Positions 7,031-15,037 are shown, counted from the first letter of the stretch. The stretch: 19,004 nucleotides of DNA from UBA11889 sp002313255 (GCA_913045265.1 CAJWQX010000053.1:1-19004), one strand, 5' to 3'. Made by a program: numbers and translations. Notes: a model not told the origin generated them from the sequence alone.

Positions 7031-7876
7031 GTGGGAAGACTGAGTAATAAGGTCGCGATCATTACCGGCGGCGCAAGTGGCATGGGCGCAGCCACAGCAA
7101 AACGGTTCGTCGACGAAGGCGCACATGTGATCATCGCCGACTTGCAGGTCGACAAGGGCAATGAACTCGCCGCGTCGCTCGGCAACAACGCCACATTCAT
7201 CGCGACCGACGTCGGTCGCGAAGCCGATGTAATCGCCATGATTGACGTCGCTTCATCTCGACATGGCCGACTCGATTGTCTATTCAATAATGCCGGCTTC
7301 GGCGGTGTGGGTGGCGAAATACACGAGACCGATATGGGTGCCGCATACGAACGAACGGTGGCGGGTTTGTTGACAGGCCCCATTCTTGGAATGAAGCACG
7401 CGGCTCCTATCATGCGCGAGCAACAAGAAGGCAGCATTATTTCAACGGCCAGCGTAGCGGGTATGCGAGGTAGCATGGGGCCGCACGTCTACAGTGCGCT
7501 AAAGGCGGCCGTCATTGGGCTCACTCAATCCGTCGCCGTGGAATTGGCAAAAGACTCCGTACGCGTCAACGCCATTTGTCCTGGCGGAATCATGACTCCT
7601 ATTTTTCTCGGCGACCGCAGCCCTAAAAGCGGATCCAACGAGTCGCTAGAAGAGGTCCTTCGCCCCGTGTTTAGCAGCATCCAACCCATTCCACGTGCGG
7701 GAGAACCGAACGACATTGCCAACGCAGCGTTGTTTTTAGCGAGCGACGAATCGAGTTTTATTACGGGACACGCGTTGGTCGTGGACGGTGGCCTGACAAT
7801 CGGGAGACGCCGTGACACGCCTGCCAGCGATAGTCCATTGCGCCGCGCGATCAACTCAATTGTCGACGAGGACTAA
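7031..7876 (+). CDS. Short-chain dehydrogenase/reductase (classical SDR)
   Basis: A 281-residue classical SDR with a Rossmann fold. TGGASGMG (residues 12-19) is the dinucleotide loop. Asp37 at the end of beta-2 (VIIADLQ) favours NAD(H) over NADP(H). NNAG is at 86-89, the catalytic Ser141 is in ISTASVAG, and Tyr154 and Lys158 form YSALK. VNAICPGGIMTP follows, then the C-terminal FITGHALVVDGG block. Length is slightly above the usual 250 because of a hydrophilic tail (about 260-281). It should oxidise a hydroxyl group to a ketone or aldehyde, or do the reverse, on a pathway intermediate such as a hydroxyacyl-CoA or ring alcohol; the specificity is not readable. The start is GTG 7031, with AAGGAGAG at 7018-7025. 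The stop is close to the oxygenase gene, suggesting one operon. Confidence 0.9.
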   Translation: MGRLSNKVAIITGGASGMGAATAKRFVDEGAHVIIADLQVDKGNELAASLGNNATFIATDVGREADVIAMIDVASSRHGRLDCLFNNAGFGGVGGEIHETDMGAAYERTVAGLLTGPILGMKHAAPIMREQQEGSIISTASVAGMRGSMGPHVYSALKAAVIGLTQSVAVELAKDSVRVNAICPGGIMTPIFLGDRSPKSGSNESLEEVLRPVFSSIQPIPRAGEPNDIANAALFLASDESSFITGHALVVDGGLTIGRRRDTPASDSPLRRAINSIVDED

Positions 7877-7943
7877 CAATGTGGAAAAAGTTCCTCATTT
7901 TATTACCTCCCCTTCAATAGGGCTTAAACTCGACCGCGAAACC

Positions 7944-8894
7944 ATGCAACTAACAACCGAGCAACTCGGATTCTTCAAGGACAACGGCTACCTCATTGTG
8001 GCCGGCGTCATGGACCGGCAATTGTGCGCGAAGGCTCGGGATCGCCTATGGAACTCATTACCTGCGACGAGCAAAATAAAAAGGAACGATCCAACCACGC
8101 ATATCGGCCCCTTTGATAAGCGCGACGTCAAAACGGATCATCTCGACCTCCGCCAGGGGTACCGATGGCAATTGCGCTCGGTGGGCACTGAACCACTACT
8201 GATCGATCTGGTGTTTTCACAAGCGCTCCAAGCAATCGCAACCCAGTTGTTAGGCGACAACATGCTGCACCCACCTCAAGTAGGTGGGAGGCCAATGGGT
8301 ACACAAGGTGCGGCATGGCCGGATGGCCCCGTTGATCCGGCCGATAACCAAGGCGCTCGCGGAATCTACGCCACGCTTCCGTACGGTGACAGGCCGCGCG
8401 AAACAGACCGTTGCCATACCGATGGACATCCATTTAATCTCGGTATGGTGGGTCTTATTGACGCGGTACCCCGCGACGGAGGCGGCTTTAAAGTATGGCC
8501 CGGTTCGCATCGTCGTCTCTACTCGACCTTCCAAATGAGTTACGACCAACCTCGAATCCCCTACTACCCTCACTTACCAAGCTACAAGGGGATACTGCAC
8601 ACCCCAGAGTACTTAGCGGAAATCAAAAAGATTAACGACGACACGCCAGCCGTTGACTGTTGGGGCTCCGAAGGCGATGTCGTGCTTTGGCACCATCGAA
8701 CCGCCCACATGGCAGGACACAACTACTCCGACAAGATTCGACAAGCCGTTCTTTACGACTTTACCCGCAACGATCTTGACCACTCCAGAATGCACGCACC
8801 ACGGAAAGATATGTGGCACGACTGGTCTGGATCGTTGCGGCAGGTAAAAACCACTTACTCAAGAGCTTTTTCCGAATCGCAACATCTTGGTTAA
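7944..8894 (+). CDS. Phytanoyl-CoA dioxygenase-like Fe(II)/2-oxoglutarate oxygenase
   Basis: A 316-residue PhyH-family non-heme iron oxygenase. The N-terminus MQLTTEQLGFFKDNGYLIVAG is the typical family start. The metal triad is visible as His158-x-Asp160 (CHTDGHPFNLG) and His255 (HRTAHMAGHN). Arg266 (SDKIRQAVLYDF) is placed to bind the 2-oxoglutarate carboxylate. GGGFKVWPGSH (180-189) is the conserved turn after the HxD strand. Such enzymes hydroxylate an unactivated C-H with O2 and 2-oxoglutarate; only some members act on acyl-CoA. Start uncertain: ATG 7944 fits the family but has no Shine-Dalgarno. GTG 7881, in the same frame, has GAGGA 8 bp upstream and would add 21 residues. The gene ends 12 bp before the convergent MFS gene. 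Confidence 0.85.
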   Translation: MQLTTEQLGFFKDNGYLIVAGVMDRQLCAKARDRLWNSLPATSKIKRNDPTTHIGPFDKRDVKTDHLDLRQGYRWQLRSVGTEPLLIDLVFSQALQAIATQLLGDNMLHPPQVGGRPMGTQGAAWPDGPVDPADNQGARGIYATLPYGDRPRETDRCHTDGHPFNLGMVGLIDAVPRDGGGFKVWPGSHRRLYSTFQMSYDQPRIPYYPHLPSYKGILHTPEYLAEIKKINDDTPAVDCWGSEGDVVLWHHRTAHMAGHNYSDKIRQAVLYDFTRNDLDHSRMHAPRKDMWHDWSGSLRQVKTTYSRAFSESQHLG

Positions 8895-8906
8895 CTCGCA
8901 GCGCCC

Positions 8907-10526
8907 CTACGTCGAACCCGATCCGTCGAAGGACTCGCCCATGGCTCGGGCACGATCGAGTCGACTGGATTCGTCCTTTGGCAGATGACGTTGGGCCATG
9001 ATCAGACAGAAAATACTGACCACAAAAATCAACATCGAACAGGCCATGGCATTACGTAATGCCTCGGCGGATCCGGACCCGTTCGCCACAAAGACGTCGC
9101 TAATTTGGCCGATCACGTATGGGCCCAATGCCAACCCAATAAACGTGTTCACAAGGATGTAATACGCCCCCGCCACGGCCCGCATTCGCGGCATAACCAA
9201 ATCATTGGCCGTACTTGGCGGAACACCCGGCCAACATGCGCCCACGAGCATGGCGAAAAAATTAATCCAAAATGCAACGTATAAGCTCTCTGCATATATC
9301 AAAGCCAGGATCGTCGGCACCATCCCCGCAATCGCGACATATCCAAGTACCAGCCGACCGCTCGGATACTTAGTCTTGAGCCAATCGGCGGCGATACCAC
9401 CAATCGTGACACCCAAGAAGCCGCCCGCGGCGCCCCCAAGACCGAGCCAAATACCCACCTCTGTGGCCGTCGCACCGTGTGCGCGCATCAAATACGGCGC
9501 CGTCCAAAAACCGACTCCGTATGCGACAAACGCGATGGTGGGGAAAGCAATCATGGTGTAGATCATGGCCTTCGATCCAAAGATCATCCCAAATGTCGCT
9601 GGATCTCTGGATTTGAGCGACTGTGCCCACGAAATCGTCACGTACACGCCGATCCCTGTGGCCACCCATTGCGCGACGGAACCCGTGAGGGTGATCAACA
9701 ACACCGCAACAATGGCAATGCCCACAAGAGCAATCAGGTTGAACCGCAATGACGCGCCGGTCCGAACGATCGCCACGATGTTGAACGGGGGAATGACAGC
9801 CGCCATCTCCGTTCCAAGCACCTTGTATGGCGCGGGATGTGGTTTTGTCACGAGACCCTCACTTAAACCACGGATAGGTTCCCGCAACGTGCGTACCCAC
9901 GCCGCCATCAGTAAACCAGGCAGACCGACGGCCATAAAGGCCACGTGCCAACCCTTCAGACCCAACGGGGGGTTGACCGGAAACGATGCAGTCCACTGAT
10001 CAAGTATCCAACCGCCTAAGACGAGGCCGATGCCAGCTCCGATATATACGCCCGACGAGTAGATGGCGATGACGGTCGCCCGCCGTTTCGGCGAGTAGTA
10101 ATCCGAAAGCATCGAATACGCTGCGGGTGAAGCGCTCGCTTCCCCGATGCCAACCCCAATACGGTAGAGCGCGAGAACAGAAAATGAGCGGGCAGTTCCT
10201 GACAGCGCCGTCATTGCGCTCCAGAAAAAAAGGCCCGCCGAAATGAGACTACGACGCACCCAAACGTCGGCAAAACGTGCCAACGGAATTCCGAAGACGG
10301 CATAAAAGACGGCAAACACGGTCCCATACAAAAAACCAATCTGAGCGTCGCTGACGCCGAGATCCGCCTTAATGCTCTCAGCCAATATCGACAGGATTTG
10401 CCGATCAATAAAATTGAAGACGTAGACGAAAACCAACACCATGAGAACGTAATGCGCATAGAGGCCGCCAATCTCTTGCGGTCTATCGTCGCCCCGGGCC
10501 TCGGTCGGCATTGATTCGTCGCTCAT
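8907..10526 (-). CDS. Spinster-like MFS transporter with two extra hydrophobic segments
   Basis: A 539-residue inner-membrane permease on the minus strand. The first helix ends in FNFIDRQILSI (residues 37-47). It is followed by the Spinster-family blocks IPLARFADVWVRRSLIS, IGVGIGEASASPAAYSMLSDYYSPKRRAT and SSGVYIGAGIGLVLGGW. It is about 80-100 residues longer than the usual ~440-residue member because two additional hydrophobic stretches (about 262-282 and 285-303) are inserted between the two halves. MSDES at 10526 is chosen over the upstream ATG (10565) because GGGAGGGAGAGG lies just in front of it. Family members occur widely beside catabolic genes and are thought to move lipids, aromatic acids or steroids; the substrate is inference. 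It is convergent with the oxygenase gene (12 bp gap) and divergent from the amidohydrolase gene (143 bp gap). Confidence 0.9.
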   Translation of the reverse strand: MSDESMPTEARGDDRPQEIGGLYAHYVLMVLVFVYVFNFIDRQILSILAESIKADLGVSDAQIGFLYGTVFAVFYAVFGIPLARFADVWVRRSLISAGLFFWSAMTALSGTARSFSVLALYRIGVGIGEASASPAAYSMLSDYYSPKRRATVIAIYSSGVYIGAGIGLVLGGWILDQWTASFPVNPPLGLKGWHVAFMAVGLPGLLMAAWVRTLREPIRGLSEGLVTKPHPAPYKVLGTEMAAVIPPFNIVAIVRTGASLRFNLIALVGIAIVAVLLITLTGSVAQWVATGIGVYVTISWAQSLKSRDPATFGMIFGSKAMIYTMIAFPTIAFVAYGVGFWTAPYLMRAHGATATEVGIWLGLGGAAGGFLGVTIGGIAADWLKTKYPSGRLVLGYVAIAGMVPTILALIYAESLYVAFWINFFAMLVGACWPGVPPSTANDLVMPRMRAVAGAYYILVNTFIGLALGPYVIGQISDVFVANGSGSAEALRNAMACSMLIFVVSIFCLIMAQRHLPKDESSRLDRARAMGESFDGSGST

Positions 10527-10669
10527 GCCTCTCCCTCCCATTCGTGACACCAGGGCACCTACCACATCGTACTACCAAGCAGAGATGTATATAGGGTCAA
10601 TTAACTACCGCCGTATTTGCAACACGTCACGTTCACTGTAGTGTGGAAAAAATAAGAGGGGCAAGACCA
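10527..10669. promoter_or_regulatory. Divergent intergenic region between MFS and amidohydrolase genes
   Basis: A 143-bp gap separating two divergent starts, so promoters for both directions should lie here. The central part (about 10583-10615) is AT-richer and includes TATATA at 10588-10593. A TTGCAA at 10617-10622 is 16 bp from a weak TAGTGT. No hexamer pair is good enough to name, and no long inverted repeat was found. Confidence 0.35.
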
Positions 10670-11824
10670 ATGCCGTACATCACGGATCGTGTTGTGCATG
10701 ACGCGGACTCGCATGCAATGGAACTACCAGACTGGTTCAGTGAATTCGGAACCGACAAAGTCAAAAAAGCATTTAACCACCGCTTCAAGTACGGCATCGA
10801 TCTACAAGAATTACCGACGCTTCATAAAAGTCCCAAATATCGATCACGGAATGAAGCGGAGATCATGTCTCGAAAGAATTATCAGGCCCTCGGTGCCTTC
10901 GATCGAGTCGACCGCTCCGAGGCGGTCGACCACATGGGAGTTGCGACCCAATTAGTTTTTCCGACCAGCCCCAACGTCTGGCTCGAACAACTTGAACACG
11001 GCGACGATATCGATCTGCTTTACCAAGTAGCCGAAGCCACGAATCGCGCACAGACGGGTTTTTGCGCTAATGACCCTAGACTTTTCCCCGTCGGTTACGT
11101 TCCACTCGCCGACCTTGAAAGAACCGCGCACGCAACAGAAAGCGCGATGTCTCTCGGTGCCAAAGCGTTATTGATTCCTTGGGCCTGTCCAAAAAACCAT
11201 GCGACCAGTCACATCGCACTCGACGCCCTATGGTCGCGCGCCGAAGAAGCCGATGTGCCAATCCTATTCCATGTCGGCGCGGCCGATCGTGTCCTACCGG
11301 CTGCGCACGCAAACAATGGTCTTCCGCCGGTTGCAGACTTTCACGGGGGTGAAGAGAACTTTCGTTCAATTTCGTACATGGCGATCTCTCAAGGGCCTGT
11401 TCAAGCGTTATCTATGCTGATTCTCGATGGCGTTCTGGACCGATTTCCTGCGCTAAAATTTGGCGTCATTGAACTGGGTGCAGTGTGGCTTCCCGGATTT
11501 ATGCGGCAACTCGACTCGGCATTTGAAGCATTCGCCCGACACGAAGACCGGCTGCAAAAACTTTCTCTAAAGCCGAGCGAATTCGTCACGCGCCAAGTGC
11601 GAATTACCCCCTACCCAACCGAGCCGACCGGATGGATCATCTCCCAAACGTCCCCGGACGTATGCATGTTTTCCACCGATTACCCTCATCTCGAGGGTGG
11701 TCGTAATCCGCTAGGTAGGTTTGATAAGTCAACGGCCGAACTAGTGGAATCTGATCGCGACCGTTTTTTTCGGGCAAATTTCGAAGACCTCATGGGGTCG
11801 GCATTTCGAGGAGCACAAACATGA
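10670..11824 (+). CDS. Amidohydrolase family 2 metal-dependent hydrolase
   Basis: A 384-residue TIM-barrel protein of the amidohydrolase-2 (ACMSD-like) group. The N-terminal metal motif is VHDADSHAMELPDWF, with Asp13 and His15 replacing the classic HxH. Further likely ligands are His201 in PILFHVG and Asp337 in MFSTDYPHLEGG; the IELGAVWLPGFMRQLD block (267-282) is typical of the subfamily. Family members hydrolyse or decarboxylate ring-derived carboxylates or cleave C-C bonds, in the cytoplasm. The ATG at 10670 follows AAGAGGGG (10653-10660); an upstream in-frame GTG (10643) is less likely. The stop overlaps the LLM gene start as ATGA, so the two are translationally coupled and probably act on successive or the same intermediate. 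The exact substrate cannot be inferred. Confidence 0.85.
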   Translation: MPYITDRVVHDADSHAMELPDWFSEFGTDKVKKAFNHRFKYGIDLQELPTLHKSPKYRSRNEAEIMSRKNYQALGAFDRVDRSEAVDHMGVATQLVFPTSPNVWLEQLEHGDDIDLLYQVAEATNRAQTGFCANDPRLFPVGYVPLADLERTAHATESAMSLGAKALLIPWACPKNHATSHIALDALWSRAEEADVPILFHVGAADRVLPAAHANNGLPPVADFHGGEENFRSISYMAISQGPVQALSMLILDGVLDRFPALKFGVIELGAVWLPGFMRQLDSAFEAFARHEDRLQKLSLKPSEFVTRQVRITPYPTEPTGWIISQTSPDVCMFSTDYPHLEGGRNPLGRFDKSTAELVESDRDRFFRANFEDLMGSAFRGAQT

Positions 11825-12687
11825 AACTAGGCGTCGTCTTTCCGCAAACCGAAATCGGGTCCGATCCGGATGACGTGGCGCGATTTGCCACCACGGCAGA
11901 AGAACTCGGGTACGACCACCTGATCGCCTACGATCATGTGCTCGGGGCAAGTACCGCCAGTCGCCCTGATTGGCAAGGTCCTTACACGTCAGAAAGCATG
12001 TTCCACGAGCCTTTCGTACTTTTCGGTTACTTAGCCGGGATCACCGAGACACTCGAACTCGTCACTGCCGTCATTATTTTGCCGCAACGTCAAACAGCAT
12101 TGGTTGCAAAACAGGCTGCATGCGTCGACGTCATATCGCGCGGACGGCTGCGTCTCGGTATTGGCACCGGCTGGAACGCCGTCGAATACGAAGCGCTCAA
12201 CGAGGATTTTTCCAACCGGGGGCGTCGTTCCGAAGAACAAATCGACATACTCAGAAAACTCTGGGCTGACGAAACGATAACGTTTAATGGCGAATGGCAT
12301 CGGATCGAAGACGCCGGAATCAACCCATTACCGGAAGCACGACAAATACCCGTATGGCTTGGAGGCATGGCGCCTCAAGTCATTGATCGCGTCGGCCGAA
12401 TCGCCGACGGATGGTTCCCGTTCTTTAATCCCAACCTGGGTGAGCAGCTAAAGGAGGTCCATCGATCGGCTGAATCGGCGGGTCGAGACCCGGCGACGAT
12501 CGGTATCGAATGCATGGCTCCGTTAACCGACGACAGGGAACACGCGAGAGACCAGTTAAAAAAACTCCGTGACATCGGCGTCACGCACTCGGCGGTAGTC
12601 ACCATGAACGCGGGGCTCGTCGGCGCTCAACAACATATTGACGCGATTAAACGATACCGCGACGCCACCAGCGATATCGTCAGTTAA
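11821..12687 (+). CDS. LLM-class (luciferase-like) flavin or F420-dependent oxidoreductase
   Basis: A 288-residue TIM-barrel protein of the bacterial luciferase-like family. Supporting blocks are the N-terminal MKLGVVFPQTEIGSDP, AEELGYDHLIAYDHVLG, the KQAACVDVISRGRLRLGIGTGWNAVEYEALN signature (about residues 98-128) and PVWLGGMAPQVIDRVGRIADGWFP (about 178-201). These proteins carry out two-electron oxidoreduction or O2-dependent monooxygenation using FMNH2 or F420; the sequence alone does not settle which cofactor is used. GAGGAG at 11808-11813 lies 7 bp before the ATG, which overlaps the amidohydrolase stop. Coupling to a hydrolase suggests a ring-oxidation/hydrolysis pair. A second LLM protein lies at 15018-15947 on the other strand; the two are clearly distinct in sequence. 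Confidence 0.88.
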   Translation: MKLGVVFPQTEIGSDPDDVARFATTAEELGYDHLIAYDHVLGASTASRPDWQGPYTSESMFHEPFVLFGYLAGITETLELVTAVIILPQRQTALVAKQAACVDVISRGRLRLGIGTGWNAVEYEALNEDFSNRGRRSEEQIDILRKLWADETITFNGEWHRIEDAGINPLPEARQIPVWLGGMAPQVIDRVGRIADGWFPFFNPNLGEQLKEVHRSAESAGRDPATIGIECMAPLTDDREHARDQLKKLRDIGVTHSAVVTMNAGLVGAQQHIDAIKRYRDATSDIVS

Positions 12688-12729
12688 CCCCATCGAGCTT
12701 GAAACGCCTGTGCGTTTGACCTGCGGGTT
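12686..12729 (+). other. Nested hairpin in the intergenic region (possible weak terminator or attenuator)
   Basis: An inner perfect 6-bp stem (AAACGC 12702-12707, loop CTGT, GCGTTT 12712-12717) is flanked by 5-bp outer arms AACCC (12686-12690) and GGGTT (12725-12729). It starts at the LLM stop codon and ends 33 bp before the Shine-Dalgarno of the next gene. No U-tract follows, so a Rho-independent terminator is unlikely. An RNA-processing or stability element is possible. Confidence 0.3.
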
Positions 12730-12773
12730 GTTGGATTGCACGATGAATGGGCGTGTCCAAACAAGGAGCAAAG

Positions 12774-13778
12774 GTGACTGAGCCAAATCCCGGATCCGAC
12801 GAGTGGCTTGCGCTAGTCCGAGAAGACATCGTCGACCCAGCCCGGCCCATTGTCGATCCACACCACCATCTCTGGCAGCGACCAGGCTCAACCTACATGC
12901 TCGATGAGTTGTGGAGCGATACTGAATCCGGTCACAACGTTCAGAAAACAGTATTCGTTGAATGTCACTCGGCCTATCGAACGGATGGGCCGGAGCGCAT
13001 GCGTCCGCTGGGCGAAACCCGCTTCGTCGCCGAGATTGCCGAAGCGAGCGCGTCCGGAGCCGGCGCAACCATCGCCGGCATCGTCGGCCATGCCGACTTA
13101 ACCCTAGGTGAGGCGGTCGAAGAAGTGCTGATCGCCCATACCGAGGCAGGCCGCGGCCTTTTTCGGGGTATTCGCCATGCCGGCGCACGTGCCGTGGTAC
13201 CCGAAGAACTGATGATTCCGGGTCGAGCGCCCGAAGGCTTGTACCAATCCGAGGGATTCCATGAGGGTGTCCGGACTCTGGGTCGACTCGGCCTCACCTA
13301 CGATACCTGGCAATACCACTATCAATTGTCCGAGTTGACGGAACTAGCCCGCTCATGCCCGGACACCATCATGGTAATTGATCACTTCAGCACCCCCATT
13401 GGGGTGGGCCGTTTTGCTGGTCGGCGTAAGGAAGTTTTTGACCAATGGAAAGTCGATTTCGCGGAACTCGCGCAATGTCCTAACGTGGTCGCCAAATTAG
13501 GTGGTCTCGCAATGCCAGACAACGGATTCGATTGGCATACTCGTCGAACGCCTGCAACGTCCGACGAATTGCAGCTTGCACACGCGCCCTACTACCTCCA
13601 CGCCATCGAGAGCTTCGGTACTGATCGATGCATGCTGGAAAGTAATTTTCCTGTTGATCGATTTTCAATTTCGTATCACGTGCTATGGAATGGTCTCAAG
13701 AAAATCACTGCCGCATTCTCGGAAACCGAAAAAAATGATCTCTTCAGCGGAACCGCCACACGGGTTTACCAACTCTGA
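12774..13778 (+). CDS. Amidohydrolase (COG3618/2-pyrone-4,6-dicarboxylate hydrolase-like)
   Basis: A 334-residue TIM-barrel metal-dependent hydrolase. The metal motif is VDPHHHLWQ (Asp28, His30, His32). It is followed by KTVFVECHSAYR, IAGIVGHADL, GLFRGIRHAG, IMVIDHFSTPIGVG and VVAKLGGLAMP, with the C-terminal CMLESNFPVDRFS. The last block has Asn where many amidohydrolases have the general-base or metal Asp (SDWP/SNFP variation), as in some COG3618 members. Relatives hydrolyse lactones such as 2-pyrone-4,6-dicarboxylate, so ring-opening of a lactone is a reasonable but unproven role. GTG 12774 is selected because AAGGAG (12763-12768) is 5 bp upstream; ATG 12747 would place the Shine-Dalgarno inside the gene. 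It lies in line with the coupled amidohydrolase/LLM genes and precedes an MFS gene. Confidence 0.87.
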   Translation: MTEPNPGSDEWLALVREDIVDPARPIVDPHHHLWQRPGSTYMLDELWSDTESGHNVQKTVFVECHSAYRTDGPERMRPLGETRFVAEIAEASASGAGATIAGIVGHADLTLGEAVEEVLIAHTEAGRGLFRGIRHAGARAVVPEELMIPGRAPEGLYQSEGFHEGVRTLGRLGLTYDTWQYHYQLSELTELARSCPDTIMVIDHFSTPIGVGRFAGRRKEVFDQWKVDFAELAQCPNVVAKLGGLAMPDNGFDWHTRRTPATSDELQLAHAPYYLHAIESFGTDRCMLESNFPVDRFSISYHVLWNGLKKITAAFSETEKNDLFSGTATRVYQL

Positions 13779-13801
13779 ATAAACAGGAGGACCCGCCTCA
13801 C

Positions 13802-15037
13802 CTGCGTCGTAATATCGTCGCACAGCTAGGTCATGGGATGTTTGGGCAGACCGGGATGCGCCTGGTCTCCGCGCCGACCTTTATGCCTGCCTATTTGTTT
13901 GCGTTATCCGGCTCAGAATTTGTCGTTGGCTTGACCCGGGCGTTGCAAGCCGCCGGTACAGTGATATCACCCATCATCGGCGCCAGTACCATCGGGCACC
14001 GTCAACGAGTGCTAAGTACCACGCTCGTTACAGCAGCGATGATGCGGATACAAATCCTCGGACTTGCACTGGCCGGGTTCTTCCTCGGCCAGCGCGCGCT
14101 GCTTCCAGCCATCATCGTTTTTTTGACCTTAATGGGGTTCTTCCAAGGAATGGCCCAAGTCACCATGAACACACTTCGAGCAAGGGTCATCCCCGTGCAT
14201 CGACGTGGATTGGTCAGCGGCGCAAGGAACTTTCTAGCGGGATTCACGTCGGCCGGTGTGTCCTACGTCGCGGGCGCGTACGTTCTCGAAAATAATCTAT
14301 TAGGTAACGGTTACGGCACCGTGTTCCTCATCGCCTTCGGAATAGCGACTCTCGGCCTCGGCGCGCTTGCTCTCACCCGCGAAACCGACACAAGAGCCGT
14401 GCGCCCGAGAGAATCCACCGGTGAAGCGTTAAGGGCGATTCCGGGACTACTCCGCGATAATCCAGAATTCGCCAAGTTCTTTATAGCGCGCGCCCTCGGC
14501 TCCTGCGGTCGTATGGCGCTGCCTTTTTACATCCTCTATGCCGGTACGCGGATGGAACTAACCGGAACCGTGCTCGGACTTCTCACCACCGTATGGATGA
14601 TCACGTCCAGCACATCCAACTTGTTCTGGGGGCTCCTTGCTGACCGGCGTGGCTACCGCATCGTCATGATCGCGACGTTAGCGATATGGACTCTTTCGCA
14701 CGTGCAATTGCTATTCGTGGAATCGTTATCAGGAATCATCGCGTTTTTCATCGTCATGGGCATTCCCTCCGGCGGATTTAACCAATCGGGACAAAACATG
14801 GTGCTGGAATTTGGCGATACCAAGGATATCCCTATACGACTCGCGGCCTCCGGCAGCACGGTAAATTTCGTGGGAGCAATTGGACCGCTACTCGGTGGAC
14901 TCATCGTTTGGACACTCTCCTACCAAGCGTTATTTATCACCACCATCGTGCTGCAGTTGGTAGGGCTTGTAATTCTCGTGCGTTGGGTGCCAGAACCGCG
15001 GCGTCGGCCCTTTGGGCTTAAGCAAACACCGGAATGA
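13802..15037 (+). CDS. MFS transporter, probable non-ATG start
   Basis: An inner-membrane major facilitator with about 12 hydrophobic segments, a polar loop around RETDTRAVRPRESTGE in the middle and a DRRGYR loop in the second half. The first ATG in frame (13838) gives 399 residues but has no Shine-Dalgarno and would cut into the N-terminus. The frame is open back to 13739, and reading from CTG 13802 adds LRRNIVAQLGHG, an N-terminal pattern typical of this family just before helix 1. AGGAGG at 13785-13790 is 11 bp before that CTG. Another CTG at 13775 overlaps the previous stop, but the Shine-Dalgarno then falls inside the gene. No ATG, GTG or TTG lies between 13739 and 13838. It follows the amidohydrolase gene closely and probably transports the substrate of that enzyme set. 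The 3' end overlaps the minus-strand LLM gene by 20 bp. Confidence 0.85.
   Translation: MRRNIVAQLGHGMFGQTGMRLVSAPTFMPAYLFALSGSEFVVGLTRALQAAGTVISPIIGASTIGHRQRVLSTTLVTAAMMRIQILGLALAGFFLGQRALLPAIIVFLTLMGFFQGMAQVTMNTLRARVIPVHRRGLVSGARNFLAGFTSAGVSYVAGAYVLENNLLGNGYGTVFLIAFGIATLGLGALALTRETDTRAVRPRESTGEALRAIPGLLRDNPEFAKFFIARALGSCGRMALPFYILYAGTRMELTGTVLGLLTTVWMITSSTSNLFWGLLADRRGYRIVMIATLAIWTLSHVQLLFVESLSGIIAFFIVMGIPSGGFNQSGQNMVLEFGDTKDIPIRLAASGSTVNFVGAIGPLLGGLIVWTLSYQALFITTIVLQLVGLVILVRWVPEPRRRPFGLKQTPE

Noticed and set aside
1040..8894. Assigning the cluster to steroid degradation
   Set aside because: Only the hydratase/aldolase/ligase part resembles steroid side-chain genes; no ring-degrading genes (Kst, Hsa or acyl-CoA dehydrogenase types) are present.
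12702..12717. Rho-independent terminator after the first LLM gene
   Set aside because: The hairpin stem is short and there is no T-run after it.
12556..13188. Minus-strand open frame of 210 codons opposite the second amidohydrolase
   Set aside because: The product is Arg-rich low-complexity sequence, opposite a well-supported gene, with no ribosome site or domain.
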